Both the position numbers and the translations under genes were made by a program. This document shows positions 17,028-26,073 of a stretch of 64,000 bases of DNA, one piece after another; the first letter of the stretch is position 1, and the number at the start of each line of letters is the position of its first letter. Below the pieces are notes generated by a model. The model ran no database searches, was not told where the DNA came from, and was given only the letters and a program-made list of their open reading frames with translations. Source of the stretch: Rubellimicrobium rubrum (GTDB taxonomy: Bacteria; Pseudomonadota; Alphaproteobacteria; Rhodobacterales; Rhodobacteraceae); NCBI RefSeq assembly GCF_006152115.1, contig NZ_VDFU01000023.1, forward strand, positions 1-64,000. The letters run 5' to 3'.

Positions 17028-17951
17028 ATGACCCTGTTCCACGGCCTCTCGGCCTTCCCTCTCACGCCGGCCGGCGCCGCGGGTCAGGTGCAGACCGAGG
17101 CCCTTTGTCTCCTGCTGGAGCGCATCCGCAAGGCGGGCGCAGACTCCGTGGGCCTTTTGGGCAGCACAGGGGCCTACCCCTACCTGTCCCGGTCCGAGCG
17201 GCGGCGTACTGTCGAGGCTGCCGTCGAGAGCCTCGGGGGGCAGACCCCGGTCGTCGTGGGCGTGGGCGCGCTCCGCACCGATGAGGCGCAGGAGCTGGCC
17301 CGAGACGCCGAGGAGGCCGGGGCTGACGGGTTGCTCCTGGCCCCCATGTCCTACCAGCCGCTAACGGACGGCGAGGTCTACCAGCACGTCCTGGCCGTTA
17401 CCGAGGCGACAGGGCTGCCCTTGTGTCTCTACAACAACCCGACCACGACCCGCTTCACCTTCTCCCCCAACCTCATCGCCGAGCTGGCCCAGGTGCCCGG
17501 CGTCGCGGCGGTGAAGATGCCCTTACCTGCGGACGGCGACTACGCGGGCGAGCTCGGCCGCATTCGTGCCATGGTGCCTGCGAGCTTTGCCATCGGCCAC
17601 AGCGGCGATTGGGGCGCGGCCAACGCGCTCCTGGCGGGCAGCAACGCCTGGTTCAGCGTGGTGGCTGGGCTGCTGCCCGCGCCCGCGCTCCGGCTCGCGC
17701 GGGCCGCGCAGGCAGGGGACGCCGAGGACGCACGCCGGGTCGACGACGCTTTCCAGCCGCTCTGGTCGCTCTTTCGCCAGTGGGGCAGCTTCCGCGTCAT
17801 GTACGCCTTGGCCGACGTCTTGGGCCTAGGCGCCTTCGAGCCGCCGCGTCCGCTCCTGCCAATCGGGCCGGAGGTCCGGGCGCGCCTCGGCGAGGCGCTG
17901 GACCGGCTCGCGACGCTCTCACTCCCAACCTCCATTCATAGTGCCCCATGA
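17028..17951 (+). CDS. Dihydrodipicolinate synthase / N-acetylneuraminate lyase family protein
   Basis: A 307-residue TIM-barrel aldolase. It shows GLLGSTGAYPYLSRSERRRT (the family G-S/T-T/S-G-E loop with Ala in place of Glu), the catalytic Tyr in LPLCLYNNPTTT and the Schiff-base Lys in VAAVKMPLP. This fits a class I pyruvate aldolase or a non-lysine homologue. The altered loop argues against biosynthetic DapA. Its stop overlaps the next gene (ATGA), so it forms a bicistronic unit with a LysE-type exporter, possibly to make or break down and export an amino-acid-like compound. Confidence 0.88.
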   Translation: MTLFHGLSAFPLTPAGAAGQVQTEALCLLLERIRKAGADSVGLLGSTGAYPYLSRSERRRTVEAAVESLGGQTPVVVGVGALRTDEAQELARDAEEAGADGLLLAPMSYQPLTDGEVYQHVLAVTEATGLPLCLYNNPTTTRFTFSPNLIAELAQVPGVAAVKMPLPADGDYAGELGRIRAMVPASFAIGHSGDWGAANALLAGSNAWFSVVAGLLPAPALRLARAAQAGDAEDARRVDDAFQPLWSLFRQWGSFRVMYALADVLGLGAFEPPRPLLPIGPEVRARLGEALDRLATLSLPTSIHSAP

Positions 17952-18596
17952 TCGACCCCGGCCAGTTCGCCCTGTTCTTCGCTGCCGCCCTCCTGCTCGC
18001 GGCCACGCCGGAGCCGGGCATCTTCCACGTCGTCGCCCGCACCCTTTCGGGCGGGCGCGCCGAAGGCGTCGCGTCGAGCTTCGGCACGGGCCTGGGCGGG
18101 CTTGTGCACGTGACGGCCGGAGCCGTCGGCGTGTCGGCTCTGGTGCTGGCCAGCGCGGAGCTGTTCACGGCTCTCAAGCTCATCGGCACGGCCTACCTCG
18201 TGTGGTTGGGGGTCCGCACGATCATGGCCGCACGCCGGGACGCGCAGGCCATCGCCAGGGGCCTGGAGCCCACCCACCCGTGGGCGCGCAGCGCGCCTTC
18301 CGGGGGGGATCGTGGTCGAGGCGCTGAACCCCAAGACGGCCGCGTTCTCCCTCGCATTCCTGCCACAGTTCGTGGACGTGGGCGAGGGCCATGTGGCGCT
18401 TCAGTTCATCCTCCTGGGCGTGATCTCGGTCACGTTGAACACCGGGGCCGACCTGATCGTGGCCGCCATCGCCGGGCGCGTGCACTCGGGCCTGTCGGCC
18501 CGGCCCAATTTGGTGCACCGCCTGCGCGAGGTCTCGGGCGGAGCGATGGTCCTGCTAGGTGTGGGGCTGCTGCTCGCGCGGCGGCCAGCAAGCTAG
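17948..18596 (+). pseudogene. LysE/RhtB-family exporter, single frameshift
   Basis: The N-terminal half is a typical LysE/RhtB protein: LLLAATPEPGIFHVVARTLS, GLGGLVHVTAGAVGVSAL and LIGTAYLVWLGVRTI. Between about 18240 and 18300 the frame shifts. The family continues as RGGIVVEALNPKTAAFSLAF, LPQFVDVGEGH and VSGGAMVLLGVGLLLARR to TAG at 18594-18596. A single indel separates the halves near a run of G. If corrected, it would give a protein of about 215 residues. The start overlaps the upstream lyase by ATGA. Confidence 0.85.
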
Positions 18597-18619
18597 ACCC
18601 GCAACGCGGGGGGTAGCGT

Positions 18620-19090
18620 CACGGAGCTTCGTATAAATCATCCATATCCATCAAGCCAGGCAGGACTGAGAAAGCGTCGACTGACTACACGGTTCCGCTC
18701 ACCTGGTTATCGTGCACCAAGGGTGGAGCCCGGCCCTACTTCCGCTGCCCCGGTCAAGTAAATGGCAAACCCTGCCATCGCCGCGTGGCCAAGCTCTATG
18801 GGGCGGGACGCTACTTCCTCTGCTACCACTGTTACAGCCTGTCTTATCAGAGCCGGTCCGAGCAGCCTTACGACTGCCTCCTGCGAAGGGCCAACAAGCT
18901 GCGGCATGCGATGGGAGGCGAACCTGGTATGGCGAACTCCATCCCACCCGGGCGTAAGGGCTAATGGCATCGGACCTATGAAGCGCAGCTGGATGAGCTG
19001 TTCGCCCTCGAAAAGCAGGCCGATGCTTCCTTCATATCATGGGTCGGTCACAGGTTCCCGGGCGTGCTGGCTGGCAGTATCTTCGACTGA
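18620..19090 (+). pseudogene. Zn-ribbon-like hypothetical protein with a premature stop
   Basis: One frame is open from about 18620 to TGA at 19088-19090 except for TAA at 18962-18964. It reads VPLTWLSCTKGGARPYF, RCPGQVNGKPCHRRVAKLYG and YFLCYHCYSLSYQSR, then the helical RRANKLRHAMGGEPGM and, after the stop, WHRTYEAQLDELFALEKQAD. The paired Cys-x-n-Cys and Cys-x2-Cys suggest a zinc ribbon. I recall similar proteins in alphaproteobacterial mobile regions. The N-terminus is missing. The single nonsense codon in otherwise coding sequence marks a recent pseudogene. Confidence 0.7.
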
Positions 19091-19121
19091 CCCCAACAGC
19101 GCCTGGGACCGGCTGACGCCA

Positions 19122-19439
19122 TCAATGGGAGTAGTGCGCCCCTCGGGCAATGAAGGTTCGGCCTGAACCATCGGCAAAGGGCCGATACCATTCGTGCTGG
19201 AGTTGGCGGCAATCCTCCGTCTCGCCATACACCTCAAGTTCGCAGTTCTGGAACCGGCAGCCGATCAGTGTCGCATCCCGCATGGGCGTGCTGTCCACGT
19301 AAATCGTTCGACCGATGTGAGTACCCGTCTGCGTGCGCCGCTTGGTGCGCCAATGCAGCATTGACCTGAGGAGGTCCCAACGCCGCTGCATCACGGCCCG
19401 GCCATTCCAGGTGGACATTCTGTCCATGCTGATCGTCAT
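19122..19439 (-). CDS. Hypothetical protein (105 residues)
   Basis: The start at 19439 is chosen because GGAGG lies 6-10 bases upstream. The 10 extra upstream codons have no site. The sequence is basic at the N-terminus (MQRRWDLLRSMLHWRTKRRT) and has a strand-rich middle, TIYVDSTPMRDATLIGCRFQ then NCELEVYGETEDCRQ. The LIGCRF segment recalls a single pentapeptide-repeat coil, but one coil is not evidence of the family. No function can be given. Confidence 0.5.
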   Translation of the reverse strand: MTISMDRMSTWNGRAVMQRRWDLLRSMLHWRTKRRTQTGTHIGRTIYVDSTPMRDATLIGCRFQNCELEVYGETEDCRQLQHEWYRPFADGSGRTFIARGAHYSH

Positions 19440-19479
19440 CGTCGTCCTCCCATTATGCGCAGAGGACACCCAATGCGCT

Positions 19480-19712
19480 TTGCTTTATGCTTTTGTTCTA
19501 GTCTTAGCGCGCTGCCCCACCCTTGTCTTGGCTCAAGCGAACTATTCTGCCTGCGTAGCCGCGCCCCTGCTCGGGAGATGCGGCGACGCTGCCCGTGGGA
19601 AGCCGACGCTGGTCTATGCGGGCTATGCAGGCTGCTCGGACGTGTGTCCGCTGGACATGTCCCGCAACGCGCTCGACCTCTCCATTGCCGCTGACGGCGG
19701 GGTGAGGCTGAC
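19480..19712 (+). pseudogene. SCO1/SenC-like fragment
   Basis: The frame shows a signal-peptide-like stretch (LLYAFVLVLARCPTLVLAQA) followed by GKPTLVYAGYAGCSDVCPLD and MSRNALDL. The Cys-x3-Cys in GCSDVCP is the copper-binding motif of SCO-type cytochrome-oxidase assembly proteins. The domain stops after about 30 further residues and merges into an acetyltransferase fragment, so the gene is cut. Confidence 0.55.
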
Positions 19713-19727
19713 GGCCTGTTCGTTTCC

Positions 19728-20057
19728 ATGCTGCCCGAGCAGACGCCCGAGGAGATCGCGTTGGAGGCCTGGGACGGCGACCGCTGGCAGGGCGGCCTCA
19801 CCGCCCGGATCACCCAGCGCTGGCTGTTCCTCCACCTGCTGGGCGTTGCGCCTGAGGCGCGGGGCCAAGGCGTCGGGACCCGCCTCATGCAGGCCATCGA
19901 GGAGGAAGCGCGCGCCCGCAGCTGCCTCAGGGTCTGGCTCGACACCTACAGCTTCCAGGCCCCCGGCTTCTACGCCCGGCTGGGCTATGAGGAGGTCGGG
20001 CGCATCCCCGACTATTCGCCCGGCCACGCCCGCATCTTTCTGGCCAAGCCGGGCCAG
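19728..20057 (+). pseudogene. GNAT acetyltransferase truncated at both ends
   Basis: From ATG at 19728 the frame reads EEIALEAWDGDRWQGGLTAR, WLFLHLLGVAPEARGQGVGT (acetyl-CoA loop), and VWLDTYSFQAPGFYARLGYE with IPDYSPGHARIFLAKPG, a full GNAT C-terminal half. The N-terminal third is absent: a TGA lies 12 codons before the ATG and SCO-like sequence precedes it. The frame has no proper stop and runs antisense into the 3' end of the acyltransferase gene at 20058. It is a deletion product. Confidence 0.65.
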
Positions 20058-21152
20058 TTAAGAGCTCGAGAGTCCACTGGTCAGCGCTGCAGGCGCGATG
20101 CGACGCGGGCGCAGGCGGGCGCGCACCGGCTCGTCGAACAGGTATGTCGTGGCTGCGGAGAGCCCGAGCACCGCCACCACCGCCGCCGCCGCAAGCAGGC
20201 TCCCGTTGTCATCCCAAGCCTCGCCCAAGACCACCTTGAAGGCAGCTGCCACGAACAGCATCGCCGGGGCGTGCAGGATGTAGACCCCGAACGACAGCCG
20301 GCCCAGATGATCCAGGGGCTTGGCCGCCGCCGCCGGATAGGAGGCGGAGGCGAGCGCGATCAGTGCTAGCGGGAACACCAGCATCACCCAGAGGAGCGAC
20401 AGCCAGATCGCCTCGTGAGGCAGCAGCACGAAGCCAAAGGCAGGCAACGCCGCCCAGAGCGGCACCGGCTGCTTGGGCATGATCCGATCCCGCAGCCGGA
20501 ACAGAAGAACGCCCATCGAAAAGGACAGCCCGAACCGCGCCGCGCCACCAGCGAAGGTCCGCAGATTGAAGCCAAGATCGACTGTGCTGAACGCGAGCGC
20601 CTGCTGGACCAGGACAGCGGCAGCGACGACCGCGAGTGCCGCCAAGTGCCATGTGCGCAGCTTGGGCGCGACGGCCGCGTAAAGGATCGTTCCCCAAAGC
20701 TCCAGCGTCAGCGACCATGCGGAGGGCGCAAAGGGATACTCGCTCGACGCCCAGTCGGCTGAGGCCGGGTTGGGCAGCAGCAGCACCGCCTGTGGCAGGG
20801 GCTGCAGGAGTGTCCCAAGCGATGGGGCGTCCGGCGTCCCGAGGACGAGCTTGCTCACATGGTAGGCCAGACCCACGCCGCAGGCCGCGAGATACAGGGG
20901 ATAGAGGCGGATGATGCGAACCCTGACGAAGCTCAGGAACGACAGGGCTCCGGACCGCAGGCGGCTCTCGTAGGACAAGGCCACGACGAACCCGCTCATC
21001 AGAAAGAACAGGTCCACGGCCAGGAACGCGCCTGGGAGCACCGGCGCGCCAACCGTCATGCTGGTCAGGTGGTAGGCGAACACGGCCAGGGCTGCGACAC
21101 CTCTGGCCCCATCCAGGGCAAGCAGGTGCCCCGTTTGCTTCGAGCCTGTCAT
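20058..21152 (-). CDS. Acyltransferase 3 (OafA/NodX family)
   Basis: A 364-residue inner-membrane acyltransferase with about 10 helices. The N-terminus has the family signature LLALDGARGVAALAVFAYH with the essential His, and DLFFLMSGFVVALSYESR follows. The Arg-rich loop VRVRIIRLYPLYL and the C-terminal GRLSFGVYILHAPAML are also typical. Such enzymes O-acylate surface polysaccharide or lipid-linked sugars. The start at 21152 (ATG) follows GAGGAG by seven bases, with a GTG three bases earlier. A second family member lies at 24168-25379. Both may decorate the glycan made by the neighbouring loci. Confidence 0.9.
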   Translation of the reverse strand: MTGSKQTGHLLALDGARGVAALAVFAYHLTSMTVGAPVLPGAFLAVDLFFLMSGFVVALSYESRLRSGALSFLSFVRVRIIRLYPLYLAACGVGLAYHVSKLVLGTPDAPSLGTLLQPLPQAVLLLPNPASADWASSEYPFAPSAWSLTLELWGTILYAAVAPKLRTWHLAALAVVAAAVLVQQALAFSTVDLGFNLRTFAGGAARFGLSFSMGVLLFRLRDRIMPKQPVPLWAALPAFGFVLLPHEAIWLSLLWVMLVFPLALIALASASYPAAAAKPLDHLGRLSFGVYILHAPAMLFVAAAFKVVLGEAWDDNGSLLAAAAVVAVLGLSAATTYLFDEPVRARLRPRRIAPAALTSGLSSS

Positions 21153-21705
21153 CACTGCTCCTCGTTCCGTTAACCGCGGTAGAGGAGTGACTTGGGCAAC
21201 GAGATGTAAAGGGGCTTTTGGCGAAGCGAGGGCGTCCGTAGGCGCGTGACCTTAATAAGATATACCCCAGCAGAGCAGCTTTGTCGGACACTTGGCCCGT
21301 CCAAACAGGGTCACTTCAAGCGATACCGGATACCGACACGAGCGGGCTTAGAGCCTTATCGGACGGATATGCCTTGAAAGGAGTGAGCCGGATGACTGGA
21401 CCGGATTTTCAGCAGTGCCGATAGCTTAGCGCCGGCGACGCTACTCTCATTATGCTTCTTATGCTTCGTGATTGGCGCACAAGTTGGCTCGGGAGGTGTC
21501 AGCATCCTGTGTTGGTGACTGTGACACATTCTGAACAGCCTCACGTTGACCGGCTTTCTTAAAGGACCGACGGACTGTCGTCGGCCTCAGGAGTGGGCTT
21601 GACTCCGGGCGATCCGAGGCAGATCGGAGGTCACAAGGTCGAAGCGGTGGCGCGTGCTTTCGGGGACGACGATCCCTGCCGATGGGCCCAGGAAGCGGAT
21701 CTGGT
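21153..21705. other. Intergenic, no gene recognised
   Basis: About 550 bases of somewhat lower GC between the 5' end of the acyltransferase gene and the 3' end of the phosphotransferase gene. Short frames here have no ribosome binding site or recognisable product. GATACCGGATACC near 21325 is a short direct repeat of no clear meaning. The acyltransferase promoter should lie here. Confidence 0.4.
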
Positions 21706-22665
21706 TCAACCAGGTCCTTCGTGCGGCCAGATGACGTCCTCCAGCTCGGTCAATTTGCTGATCCGCGCTTCCCAACCCTCGATGCGGACGTTGCGCAGGT
21801 CGCTTGCGCGATGAAGGACCATGAGCGTCAGCAGCCGGCGGCGCATCGCGCGGTCTACGTCCCGCGGTTCGATTCCATACCCGTCCAGCAGGCTCTCGAC
21901 CCGGTTGACCTGTCCCGCGCACATGAAGGCGCTGGGACCCAGAAGATCGTATTCGGGCCATCCCGTCATCACATCGCCGAAGTCAATCAAGGCCGCGAGG
22001 TGCCACCGGTCATCCATCTCGGCCAGGAGCAAGTTCTCCGGGATCCACTCCCCTGTCAGGATCACCGGTGGCGCATCCAGGGGAATGATGGTGGTCGTCT
22101 GCGCGAGAAGCCCATCAAGGTCGTCCAGCAACTTAGGCGCTAGCCCTTGACTGGCATGCCGTGCCTTGCAGCCGGCGATCTGCCTTGTGATGAACTCCGG
22201 CCATGTAGGCTCAATTGCCAGAAGCGGACCGGGTGGCACCGATTGCACCTCCGCAATCGTCCGCCCGACATCCAGGAGAACCTGACACTTCTCGGCCTCG
22301 CTCAAGGTCGGCCAAGCCTCCGACCCCAAAACGCCGTTCAACCGGGTCATGATGAGGTAAGGCCAGCCGTCGCGCTCCCCTTCGGCGATGATCCGGGGGG
22401 TCGGAACCGAGAGCGCTCCCTCTAACAGACGGAGCGTGGCTCGCTCGGACTCGAACTGGCTGCGGTGGAGAGGTGGGAAGAGCTTCAGGATGAGTCGGCC
22501 GTCGAGGTCGACCACGAGGTTTGTCCCGGTCTTGTAAGAGGCGAGCACAGTGGTCTGAACATTCTCGGCTCTGGCCAAGTCCTGAACTACCGCGCGCCAA
22601 AGGTAGGGATCGGCACGCCACCTCGCGAGGTCCTGCCGGCTACCAATATTGGGAAGTTCTGTCAT
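21706..22665 (-). CDS. Aminoglycoside phosphotransferase / choline-kinase fold protein
   Basis: A 319-residue APH-fold kinase. The N-lobe has VLASYKTGTNLVVDLDGRLI and LKLFPPL with the ATP-binding Lys. The linker is WPYLIMTRLNG. The catalytic loop is VILTGEWIPENLLL, where the usual His-Gly-Asp is Thr-Gly-Glu, and the metal-binding motif is LAALIDFGDVMTG. This TGE variant appears in a subgroup of bacterial APH-like proteins, so activity on an aminoglycoside cannot be assumed. The start at 22665 is the conserved-looking one, and 36 further codons upstream are open. It lies next to an IS1595 relic. Confidence 0.8.
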   Translation of the reverse strand: MTELPNIGSRQDLARWRADPYLWRAVVQDLARAENVQTTVLASYKTGTNLVVDLDGRLILKLFPPLHRSQFESERATLRLLEGALSVPTPRIIAEGERDGWPYLIMTRLNGVLGSEAWPTLSEAEKCQVLLDVGRTIAEVQSVPPGPLLAIEPTWPEFITRQIAGCKARHASQGLAPKLLDDLDGLLAQTTTIIPLDAPPVILTGEWIPENLLLAEMDDRWHLAALIDFGDVMTGWPEYDLLGPSAFMCAGQVNRVESLLDGYGIEPRDVDRAMRRRLLTLMVLHRASDLRNVRIEGWEARISKLTELEDVIWPHEGPG

Positions 22666-22928
22666 GCTCGCCACGCGGCCCTCGGGCAGTTTGAGGTCTC
22701 GACCACCGTCGATAACACCGATGCAACCCGATCCACGCTGAAGCGGGAGTGTCATCGTCAATCGGCGGAACAAGGCCAGTTCCTCACTGAGGCGTCAACT
22801 CAGTCATTATTGCAAAAAGTACCTGCGCAGGTCTCGTCCAGTAAGGTTCGAGCCCTCGGTACAGGCTCGTGGGCTCACTTCTTTCTGAAGTCAGGTGCGG
22901 ATCTCGACCGATCAGTCGCGCGTCCCTC

Positions 22929-23911
22929 TCAGCCGAGCAGTCGCCGAAACGCTGGCAGGTAACCCTCCGCACGGGCCAGCATCCACCGGGCGTATCCATC
23001 GAGATTCTTGGTCGCCGGCCCGCAGAACGGCCGTCGGAACGTCTTCCAACGGGCATGCAGGCCGTTGACGGTGTTGAGGTGGTAGGTTGCGGGCGTGATG
23101 CGGCTCCGCCGTCCGGCCACCAGCATCCAGTAGCCCAGCCCTGCAGCCTTCGCGATGGCACCATACTGCGGCGCTCCGTCCGACAGGAGGAACACGTCCG
23201 GCGCGATCCGCGGCAGGAGCGCCGCCTCGATGCTGGGCTGCTTCGTGTCAGGCATACGCAGGAGAGCGGTCCTTCCCTCCCGGTCGGCGATGCCCAACAG
23301 AGGCATCTGGTACTGACGCACGACTGCCTGGGGAGGACCCTTGCGGCCGTAGTCCTGCCACCGCAGGCGAGGCGGCGCGGGGTGGATCTGCGGCGCCCTC
23401 AGGTGGCGGACCCATTCCCGGCTGCCCTTGCGGCTTTCCCGCTGGAACGTCTCGTCGGCCTCGACGAGCCCGCCCAAGATCTCGCGCGAGTCACCCGGCA
23501 GGCTTGCCAACACCCGCATGCGCCAGCGCCACGCCGTATGGCGGGAGACGCCGAGCGCCTTGGCGAGCTTGCGGCACGACCTCGGCGCGTCGCCCATCAT
23601 GTCCTTGAGCGTATCGAGGAACTGGCCCCGAAGGTGGATCCGCTCGACGGCCGTGCCGGTCAGCCCCGACCAAGTGCGGCCGCACCCTTTGCAGCGATAG
23701 CGCTGGACGTCTGTCCGGGTCCGCCCCCAGCGCTGCCGGTCCAATCCGCCGCACCGGGGACAGCCCCGCTCCCTCCCGGCCTCGTCCAGCCGACCAGAAG
23801 CTCGGCGCGATGCCGTGCGTCGCGCAGCGCCGCCTCGACCTCGGCGAACTGGGCAGGCGCGAGCGCCCGGATGGCGGCGAGGAGCGCGGGCAGGCTCTGG
23901 ATGGTGGGCAT
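22929..23911 (-). pseudogene. IS1595-family transposase, one frameshift
   Basis: The N-terminus (MPTIQSLPALLAAIRALAPA, then EVEAALRDARHRAELL) starts at 23911. Near 23770, within a G-rich run, the frame shifts and the zinc-ribbon CPRCGGLDRQRWGRTRTDVQ with YRCKGCGRTWS continues. The ISXO2-like catalytic domain has LVEADETFQ (first Asp region), FLLSDGAPQYGAI and HLNTVNGLHARWKTF with RRPFCGPATKNLDGYARW. A single frameshift is the only visible lesion. Terminal repeats could not be located with confidence. Confidence 0.85.
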
Positions 23912-24167
23912 GGCGGTGTCCTCCGGCGATCAGGACCGGGAACATTGGCATTGTTGTCTCGCGACGAAAGCGCACCAACACGCGTTGCTGACACCGCCTT
24001 GGCTCGCCTGCGCTGAGAAACCTTACCGTTGCCATCTGCCCGACCTTCTGCGATGCAGCACCTCAAGTCATCAGGACCCGGTGAAACCCCGGGTGGCTCT
24101 TCCGGCCGCTGATCCGCCGGACAACCAGCTAGGCTCTGCCCTGCCGGACCCCAATTACCCGGTATAG

Positions 24168-25379
24168 ATGGCAGGCCCTGTGTCGGATCTTTCTCAGCTC
24201 ATGGATTTATTAACGACAACAGGCTCCGTCGGAGATCCAGCCAAGCATCCCGCGAAACGTATTCTGGCCTTCGACGGGCTGCGAGGGGTCGCAGCCTTGG
24301 CTGTGGTCATCTTCCACTTCCTGTGCCTGCTCCGGCCCACCTACGTGCCGACCATGACGAGCACGTCGGCGGCGCTGACTCAGACACCGATCTATGTCCT
24401 GTGGAACGGCGCGTTCGCCGTCGCGATCTTCTTTGCCTTGTCGGGCTTTGTTATGGCTGCGGCTGCCGATCGACGAGGCCAGGGGCTGCTGGTCAGCTCC
24501 GCCGCCCGCTACCTGCGGCTCGCGCTTCCAGCCACGGCTAGCTGCCTCGTGGCCTGGCTCTGGCTCCAGACCTTTTCGGACGCGACCCAAATCATGGGGG
24601 CGTCTCTTGAGGAGCCCTCGCGATGGCTCGGCTACACGCGCCAAGGTGAGATCGGACCGATTTATCATCCTATCGCGGACGGCTTGATCAGCAGTTTCGT
24701 GAAAGGCAGCTCCCTCTTCAACAACGTACTGTGGACGATGCAGGTTGAGTTGATCGGGTCACTTGGGATCTTTGTCCTGTACAGGCTTTCGACCAAGCTG
24801 CTGCGCATCGGCGCCCTGCTGCTCGCCGGGGTCGCAGTGCTGCTGGTGTTGCCTGATGCGTACTTGGCGTTTGTGCTGGGAGCAGGGCTGTATGAGGCGC
24901 ACAGATCTGGGGTGCTGGAACGGCTGCCGTCAGCTTTTCCCCTAGCGGCCCTACTTGTTGGCCTCGTGCTGGGAGGAGTAGGGCCCGGCAGCCATGAGAC
25001 CTGGGGATTGCCTTATGTTCCCGAGCGGTGGCAGATCGGGACCGAGCGGGGTTTGGTCTCGATCTTCGCAGCGGTTCTGCTGATTTACGCCGCGCTCATG
25101 ATCCCAAGGCTAGCCGATCTGTTGGCTGCGCGGGTACCACTCGGGCTAGGGCGCATCTCGTTCAGTCTCTACCTCGTGCATGTGCCGCCCCTCTATACGA
25201 TCGTGGCTTGGGCCTACGTCACTGGCGCGATCCCGTTCCCGCTCCTGGCCGCGCTGTACTTCGTGGGCGTGCTGTTGATGGCTTGGGCCTTTACGCTCTG
25301 GGTTGATGAACCTGTCCTTCGTTGGCTCTCGGCGCAGCGCCGCAAGTGGACGGCGCAATTGGGACAGAGCTCAGCATAG
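24168..25379 (+). CDS. Acyltransferase 3 (OafA family), second copy
   Basis: A 403-residue polytopic acyltransferase. The family N-terminus is RILAFDGLRGVAALAVVIFH with the catalytic His, then AIFFALSGFVMAAAADRR, the basic loop AARYLRLALPATASC, TMQVELIGSLGIFVLY and the C-terminal GRISFSLYLVHVPPLY. It differs strongly from the copy at 20058-21152, so it is not a recent duplicate. The ribosome binding site is weak and the ATG at 24168 is the first in-frame start. A role in O-acylation of a surface glycan is inferred from family and neighbours. Confidence 0.88.
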   Translation: MAGPVSDLSQLMDLLTTTGSVGDPAKHPAKRILAFDGLRGVAALAVVIFHFLCLLRPTYVPTMTSTSAALTQTPIYVLWNGAFAVAIFFALSGFVMAAAADRRGQGLLVSSAARYLRLALPATASCLVAWLWLQTFSDATQIMGASLEEPSRWLGYTRQGEIGPIYHPIADGLISSFVKGSSLFNNVLWTMQVELIGSLGIFVLYRLSTKLLRIGALLLAGVAVLLVLPDAYLAFVLGAGLYEAHRSGVLERLPSAFPLAALLVGLVLGGVGPGSHETWGLPYVPERWQIGTERGLVSIFAAVLLIYAALMIPRLADLLAARVPLGLGRISFSLYLVHVPPLYTIVAWAYVTGAIPFPLLAALYFVGVLLMAWAFTLWVDEPVLRWLSAQRRKWTAQLGQSSA

Positions 25380-25669
25380 GGTGCCACATGGGTCGATCTG
25401 TCCCGAGAGAGCTGCTACAGGTTACGCTTCTCTGGGAGACGAGTCCTAGGTTAGGCTCTTTTCGGCTTGTCTCTTCTGTCTCCGTTTCAGCAGAGCAACC
25501 TGTTTCACCGCGACAGTTATAGTCATGCTGTTTGGACCTGGACCGTCGAAGAAGTGGCAGCATAGTTCTTCCGCCTGTGCTTGGCGATAAGCCTTGAGTG
25601 GAGCGCTAGCACCTCCAAATCACTGCACGACTTTTTTAGCTTGGCGACCACCAGATAGATCGGTTCGCC
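25380..25669. other. Convergent intergenic gap, no gene recognised
   Basis: 290 bases between the ends of the acyltransferase gene (+) and the GtrA gene (-). No strong hairpin terminator and no coding sequence were found. Confidence 0.4.
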
Positions 25670-26029
25670 TCACCTCTTTCTGAGGAACTCGGCGCCCGGA
25701 AACACAAGTGTCAGGTTGATGGCGAAGTTGATCACGAACGCAACCGCGATCCCCAAGAGCTTGGCTAGCAGTAAAGCAGCCCCCAGACGATTCGCCAACA
25801 CCGTCGTTCCGACATTGATCGCGAGTCCCAGAGAGGCCGCCGCAAGGAAGCGTAGATACCCGCGCAACGAGATGGCCGCCCCGAACGCGAAGCGTGCGCT
25901 GAGAAGATAATTGACTACGGTCGCCGTCAGAAAGGACAGCACCGCGGCCATAGCAAGCGGCACTTCCTCCAACGTGATCAAAAAAGAGAAGACACCAAGG
26001 TCGACCGCAGCAGCCAACCCCCCTGTCAT
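25670..26029 (-). CDS. GtrA-family membrane protein
   Basis: A 119-residue protein with four predicted helices, the GtrA plan. It shows TGGLAAAVDLGVFSFLI, VVNYLLSARFAFGAA (the conserved N-Y-x2-S-x3-F), YLRFLAAASLGLAINVGTT and VAFVINFAINLTLVFPGA. Family members help flip polyprenyl-phosphate-linked sugars across the inner membrane. The frame stays coding upstream (WLRKFGAYL precedes the ATG), which suits the usual GtrA N-terminus, but no ordinary start codon lies there, so the true start is uncertain. It is the last gene of the GT-C/UbiA/HAD/GtrA operon, 44 bases after the HAD stop. Confidence 0.88.
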   Translation of the reverse strand: MTGGLAAAVDLGVFSFLITLEEVPLAMAAVLSFLTATVVNYLLSARFAFGAAISLRGYLRFLAAASLGLAINVGTTVLANRLGAALLLAKLLGIAVAFVINFAINLTLVFPGAEFLRKR

Positions 26030-26073
26030 GAGGTAGGCTCCAAACTTACGCAGCCAAGCCGGACGAGGACGTG

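Noticed and set aside
17028-17951. Calling this gene biosynthetic dapA
   Set aside because: The S/T-G-E loop lacks Glu and the context is a LysE exporter. The family has many non-lysine members, so only the family name is given.
22869-24167. 432-codon plus-strand frame across the IS1595 transposase
   Set aside because: It is antisense to the recognisable DDE transposase. Its translation is Arg/Pro-rich without motifs.
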